A stretch of DNA of 10,662 nt from Desulfobacteraceae bacterium (GTDB taxonomy: Bacteria; Desulfobacterota; DSM-4660; Desulfatiglandales; HGW-15): NCBI GenBank assembly GCA_003819975.1, contig RPPU01000099.1, positions 1 through 10,662 on the forward strand. Direction: 5' to 3'. Below the pieces are notes generated by a model, which was not told the DNA's origin, ran no database searches, and was given only the letters and a program-made list of their open reading frames with translations. The position numbers were made by a program, and so were the translations under genes. Of this stretch, positions 9,401 to 10,662 are shown piece by piece; positions within the stretch are counted from its first letter, which is position 1; every line of letters begins with the position of its first letter.

Positions 9401-9446
9401 TAATGACCGCCATAAACATTTCCGAGACGATTTTAAGAATGGACAT
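3480..9446 (-). CDS. Bacterial alpha-2-macroglobulin family protein, membrane-anchored, thioester-containing
   Basis: This is a predicted periplasmic protease trap: a protease cuts the bait region, the protein changes shape, and the Cys-Gln thioester bonds to the attacker. It has 1988 residues, longer than E. coli YfhM (about 1650). Basic and Trp-rich hydrophobic stretches (about 10-26, 43-62) precede a strong membrane segment (about 83-104), and there is no lipobox. Beta-rich macroglobulin domains follow. An acidic Glu/Gly block sits at 582-625. The conserved 'SDRGIYRPGD' is at 755-764. 'AVDEGILQVARYKTPDP' (1249-1265) marks the region before the bait, and 'FWSGIIPID...VPDYFNGTLRVMAVA' (1325-1357) the A2M core. 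The thioester motif is C1536-T-E-Q1539, followed by the helical thioester domain (to about 1790). 'YLDLKGNAI...VVDLLPGGFE' (about 1859-1904) marks the C-terminal receptor-like domain. ATG at 9446 has AAAGGAG six bases upstream. The gene follows the small secreted gene by 11 bp and precedes pbpC. Identity is secure; the protease targets are unknown. Confidence 0.97.
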   Translation of the reverse strand: MSILKIVSEMFMAVIKFFLLVLRTIFGRFHWEPPTWVRVPGSWVMRFLRFLWQWSFGAFFTQVCPYFSRMHALPLKSKGIRLGILAGSLVLIAGAIVGIVYMINQPKPEIALVELKAPDQTRYGEQIVIDNLEIRFNKSVAPMDQAGKVITQGIELSPKIDGTWQWESDNRLVFEPKSDWPIEETYNVSLDRKGLIAEHIKLSDYSLEFTVTPFTLNVTQQFYQDPQDAKLKKGVFTLRSNYPLDTETLTKHIQLQLITLKKNNKEIKKSCGFNLLFNQWKTEAYIHSDALAIPEESTTLKLKIDKGVAPAQGKSKYKSELDAAITIPTLYDYFHVGQAQLSFVPNQNEIPEPVLTLEFTDSVKGETLARALRAYLLPEFHPKDEKDADKNPYVWDDPMEIGQDILKKSQKLDLKWVATEFEFSPIQGFNYIAPAGRYVYLKIDKGLTSYGGYILAKSYDVIESVPEYPKEVRIQGQGAILSLGGSRSLSIYSHQVEKLVFEVGRVLPEYVSHLVSQSQGDFNSFRFYGDFDQNNLVERFTEIKELKKVTAGIPQYTAFNLGKYLGAGQSPVKRGLFFVKVEEYKPEEKKKQEEQIAEEEGEPEGEYESEGEEGEGEEEGASEEESGGRRNSDGRFILITDLGFVVKDSLNQGHDVFVTSFSKGGAVEGALVQVLGKNGLAIAQAVTGPEGHARLPKLSDFKREQAPTVYLVTKGNDLSFMPFQKSERRLDFSRFDIGGESNARAGNQLQAYLFSDRGIYRPGDLIHIGLILKSADWKQNLADLPMEVEFSDPRGQVVRTQKIRFNKEGFEQAGHQLRDNSPTGDYQVQLLLIKDKDHRQAISSTRIKVQEFLPDRLKISSRISQSTTGWLAPTDLKALVSLHNLFGTPSVGHKVLGHLTISAASPYFRSFKDYTFSDPLKTKSDQNFNEEIGEQKTNEKGEAVFDLDLERFGKGIYHLTFSAEGFELEGGRSVNTNTEVLLSPLKYLIGSKTDGSLDYISKNSQRSLNLIAVGNDLKTVPANGLKMALIESKYVSVLTKQSNGTYKYESKQREVKIKEANLNIPKEGLNYTVPTENPGKWFLVAYDPKDSETELMRIGFMVAGKGNLSRSLEREAELSIHLNKPDYAPGEEIELSIIAPYTGTGLITIERDKIFSHKWFRTEQNATIERIRLPENLEGNAYVTVTFVRDLNSQEIYMSPLSYGVVPFMIDRSKRTLPIKLECADLVKPGEKLNISYQSKQPGKIVIFAVDEGILQVARYKTPDPLSGFFAKRALETTTWQILDLILPEIKQLLESAATGGDEGEQMLKSNLNPFKRKRKNPVVFWSGIIPIDNEKRTLTYQVPDYFNGTLRVMAVAVSDSAIGVFNQKSISRGDFVISPNLPTFAAPGDQFSLTVAVANNLIGSGKEAKVKVALTASDHLEVIGTNTQELNICEMCEQPVLFTVKAKQKLGSATTKFTVSSGSQSVSLSEDLSVRPLTPYITTLSSGYFIGSKHEEAVTRRMYPEYRIHEAGISNLPLLLAKGLNQFLSTDPYLCTEQVTSRAFPNLVLMGHKEFGIDPNKANEQMSKTIEILQSRQNSEGAFGLYAANEHVSDFASVYALHFLMEAREQHFNVPAEMIEKGTAYLRALIAKKSNTFQQERIKSYALYLLVRQGLSAGSLAEILAGRLKEYDAKQWKGDLAYAYLASAYKLLKMDKLADDLIEEVPFLKQVPADYEYYHDALIHNSVLLYLTARHFPNKLTAINDKKLAGFLSSTCSVCFNTLSGSYAILALDAYAHAGIKEGLGKYSLAEIRADGKTEPLILTTGMLPLASFSEQATKLVFKNEGELPVFYAVTQAGFDLVPPKQVVKEGIEAMHEYLDLKGNAIQTCKVGEQILVRVKARALSSSQIHNSAVVDLLPGGFELVYEGDESGSEQKVSSSWKPMYIDRREDRVVLYDHIGSNLQEYVYRIKAVNAGTYQIPPILAQALYERSVRAYAGGGTIFTITK

Positions 9447-9452
9447 GGAAGA

Positions 9453-9459
9453 CTCCTTT
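9453..9459 (-). promoter_or_regulatory. Strong Shine-Dalgarno for the A2M gene, overlapping the upstream stop codon
   Basis: On the minus strand AAAGGAG ends six bases before the ATG at 9446. Its first two bases lie inside the TAA of the upstream small gene (9458-9460). This fixes the A2M start and suggests translational coupling, since a ribosome terminating on the small gene sits on the initiation site of the large one. Confidence 0.85.
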
Positions 9460-9856
9460 ACTGATCGATTTTTCTTAATCTGACTGGGGCATAATAATCC
9501 GGCACGATCTCATATATAATACTTTCGCCATCTTGAATATGAATCGAATATTTAGGCGAATAAAAATATTTCACCTGCTCCTTATCCGCATTTAACTTCA
9601 GTAGTTTGACCATAACGGTATATTTTCCGGGGAACAAATAAATGCAAGCTGCTTGGCCGCCGGTCAATGTCAGTATCTTTTGCCAATTATCTAAAATGAT
9701 TTCACTAGGAAGAATATTAAGCAGCCCATTGCTTTCAGGTCTATCGAAACATATCTGACAGGTCATTTCGGGGGTAAGCGGCTTGAATTCTCTTGCATAT
9801 AGTAAAGGAACGGTCAAAAGCATTAAGATTAAGGAAATTATAGTTACGGCTTTCAT
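9458..9856 (-). CDS. Small predicted secreted protein with CxxC motif, unknown family
   Basis: This 132-residue protein starts with a Sec-type signal peptide: Lys at 2, a hydrophobic core at about 4-19 and a likely cleavage after A21 ('LLYA-RE'). The mature part carries C33-Q-I-C36 and a third cysteine, C71. From about residue 68 it reads as alternating beta strands ('CIYLFPGKYTVMVKLLKL', 'YSIHIQDGESIIYEIVP'), reminiscent of small Ig-like or PEGA/carboxypeptidase-regulatory beta-sandwich modules, though I cannot assign a family. ATG at 9856 is preceded by AAGGTG five bases upstream, which supports the start. It is 11 bp upstream of the A2M gene and very probably cotranscribed and coupled with it, so a role beside the A2M (partner, chaperone or redox accessory of the thioester protein) is a reasonable guess. 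The open frame, signal peptide and ribosome site make the gene itself convincing; the function is unknown. Confidence 0.85.
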   Translation of the reverse strand: MKAVTIISLILMLLTVPLLYAREFKPLTPEMTCQICFDRPESNGLLNILPSEIILDNWQKILTLTGGQAACIYLFPGKYTVMVKLLKLNADKEQVKYFYSPKYSIHIQDGESIIYEIVPDYYAPVRLRKIDQ

Positions 9857-9939
9857 CTTTTCACCTTCTTTCCTATTACAGGTACGATATATCGGTCAGA
9901 ATGAAATTTCCGAATGAAGGCAATTTGAAATGAAAACGA

Positions 9940-9968
9940 AAAATTTGTGAAAAATTCTCTTATGACAA
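9940..9968 (-). promoter_or_regulatory. Weak sigma70-like promoter candidate for the small-gene/A2M unit
   Basis: On the minus strand TTGTCA (9963-9968, five of six matches to the -35 consensus) is 17 bases from AATTTT (9940-9945, three of six to the -10). The region is AT-rich, lies upstream of the first gene of the unit and downstream of the second repeat. It would give a leader of roughly 75 bases. The -10 is poor, so this is only a candidate. Confidence 0.25.
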
Positions 9969-9978
9969 CGTCGCTGGC

Positions 9979-10115
9979 CAGAATTCAGAAGTCAGAATTC
10001 AGAATAATCCTTGAAAAGGTTTCAGATCAATGAAATAGATTGTAAAAACAAAAAGCTTGGCTTTTAAGTTCTTGGTTTCTCCATTCTGTATTCCATATTC
10101 TGGCTTCTGTCTACT
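9979..10115. repeat. Degenerate inverted-repeat element of CAGAATTCAGA-type units
   Basis: The left arm has two exact copies of CAGAATTCAGA (9979-9989 and 9993-10003) separated by AGT. The right arm (about 10082-10115) carries related units in the opposite sense (ATTCTG, TATTC, CATATTCTGG, CTTCTGTC). The arms enclose about 78 bp of AT-rich DNA. Like the 3261-3451 element it is made of short near-repeats arranged as a long imperfect palindrome and sits between two genes on the same strand. Its right end includes the TAG stop of the neighbouring AAA gene. There is no transposase gene and no clear target duplication. Confidence 0.6.
10044..10065 (-). terminator. Weak terminator-like hairpin after the right-hand AAA gene
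   Basis: On the minus strand AAAAGC and GCTTTT pair around a 3-nt loop (10051-10065), followed by a T-rich run (TTGTTTTTA). It lies about 45 bp past the AAA stop codon. The stem is only six pairs with two G-C pairs, so termination here would be weak at best. Confidence 0.3.
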
Positions 10116-10662
10116 GTTTTTTAACCAACAGCTCTTTGGGCACAAACTCCAAATCGCTGGCTTCCCGAATCGCCAATTCCATCTGATGTTCCATGATGTC
10201 TTTGGGCACCGGGAGCTGGTAATGGGCCAGGCAATCCTTCAAAGCCTGGGCCTCGTTCTGGTTTTGAGTTCGCGCAACCCGATAGATCTTGACCGCCAAA
10301 GTCTCGGCCGCGCCCGGGGTCAGCAACTCCGGGATCAAGTCTTTGATCTCCGGGAACAGCTCCGCGGGTATATTCAGGCCCATGCGTTTAGCCAGGGCCT
10401 GAATCAAGGCAAATCCTTCCTGGGCCGTAAGCGTGGGGAAAAGCGGGATCTTGACATCCACGCGGCCTGGCCGCTTGAGATCCACTTCGATCAGATCGGG
10501 CCGGCTGGAAGCTAAAATCCAGACAATTTTACCGCGGTTCTGGGTGTTGCTCATCTCCTCGGCGATCATGGAATAAACCCGGCCCGATACGCCCGAATCG
10601 CCGGAAGATGATTCGCGCCGGCCCAAGGCCTGGTCTGCTTCATCCACGAATACAATGCAGCG
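10111..10662 (-). CDS. Classical AAA ATPase, C-terminal part (5' truncated)
   Basis: The frame is open to the right edge, and the GTG at 10647 is the Val of Walker B, not a start. 183 residues are visible. They begin with the Walker B 'CIVFVDEAD', then a Gly/Ser-rich loop ('RRESSSGDSG') and the second region of homology ('ILASSRPDLIEVDLKRPGRVD'), which has a Ser where most family members have the sensor-1 Asn of 'TNRPD' and the two arginine-finger positions of RPGR. An alpha-helical lid and a C-terminal extension (about 85-183) follow. This is the pattern of FtsH/Cdc48/spastin-type AAA proteins that remodel other proteins as hexamers, but no protease domain follows, so it is not FtsH itself. 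The Walker A is off the window. The gene is upstream of the small secreted gene on the same strand but separated by 254 bp with a repeat, so it is probably not in the same operon. AAA identity is secure; the specific family is not. Confidence 0.85.
   Translation of the reverse strand, partial: RCIVFVDEADQALGRRESSSGDSGVSGRVYSMIAEEMSNTQNRGKIVWILASSRPDLIEVDLKRPGRVDVKIPLFPTLTAQEGFALIQALAKRMGLNIPAELFPEIKDLIPELLTPGAAETLAVKIYRVARTQNQNEAQALKDCLAHYQLPVPKDIMEHQMELAIREASDLEFVPKELLVKKQ

Noticed and set aside
9885..9894. Perfect palindrome CGATATATCG upstream of the small gene, considered as an operator
   Set aside because: Ten bases of mostly alternating AT sequence is expected by chance, and there is no second copy or regulator gene nearby.
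10057..10515. 152-codon plus-strand frame opposite the right-hand AAA gene
   Set aside because: Antisense shadow of a clear AAA domain; its first part is the translated micro-repeat.

Overview
The window looks like chromosomal DNA from a Gram-negative bacterium with a periplasm. A transmembrane-anchored bacterial alpha-2-macroglobulin (A2M) lies directly upstream of a class A penicillin-binding protein of the PBP1C type. This is the protease-trap plus wall-repair pairing known from E. coli yfhM-pbpC. Coding regions have moderate GC, and the gaps between genes are AT-rich and hold degenerate inverted repeats. Together with the mixed AAA+ content, this would fit an uncultivated lineage such as the PVC/Omnitrophota group or a deltaproteobacterial relative. 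That assignment is an inference, since no marker gene is present.

Layout: (1) 1-842, plus strand: the C-terminal part of an AAA/STAND-like ATPase whose Walker A lies off the left edge. (2) 844-881: an AT-rich stem-loop between two convergent genes that overlaps the pbpC stop codon and may be a bidirectional terminator. (3) 874-3222, minus: PBP1C with GT51, transpeptidase and C-terminal domains; its first possible start is a TTG without a clear Shine-Dalgarno sequence. (4) 3261-3451: a 191-bp inverted-repeat element of the widespread 'HHRGTE' intergenic type. It contains two hairpins with unrelated stems but exactly complementary 7-nt loops. (5) 3480-9446, minus: a 1988-residue A2M with an intact CTEQ thioester motif, a membrane anchor in place of a lipobox, a strongly acidic low-complexity insert and a basic stretch in the likely bait region. 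(6) 9458-9856, minus: a 132-residue predicted secreted protein with a CxxC motif, 11 bp upstream of the A2M gene and probably translationally coupled to it. (7) 9979-10115: a second degenerate inverted repeat built from CAGAATTCAGA-type units. (8) 10111-10662, minus: the C-terminal part of a classical AAA ATPase that runs off the right edge.

How the genes may work together: the small secreted protein and the A2M form a tight two-gene unit, with pbpC downstream on the same strand. In the established model for bacterial A2Ms, the thioester protein traps proteases that breach the envelope while PBP1C repairs peptidoglycan. Both proteins here appear to be inner-membrane anchored and face the periplasm. 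The small CxxC protein is an unrecognised candidate third member. The flanking AAA ATPases cannot be tied to this unit from the sequence alone. No tRNA, rRNA, CRISPR array or transposase gene was seen, and no gene-free stretch exceeds about 260 bases.
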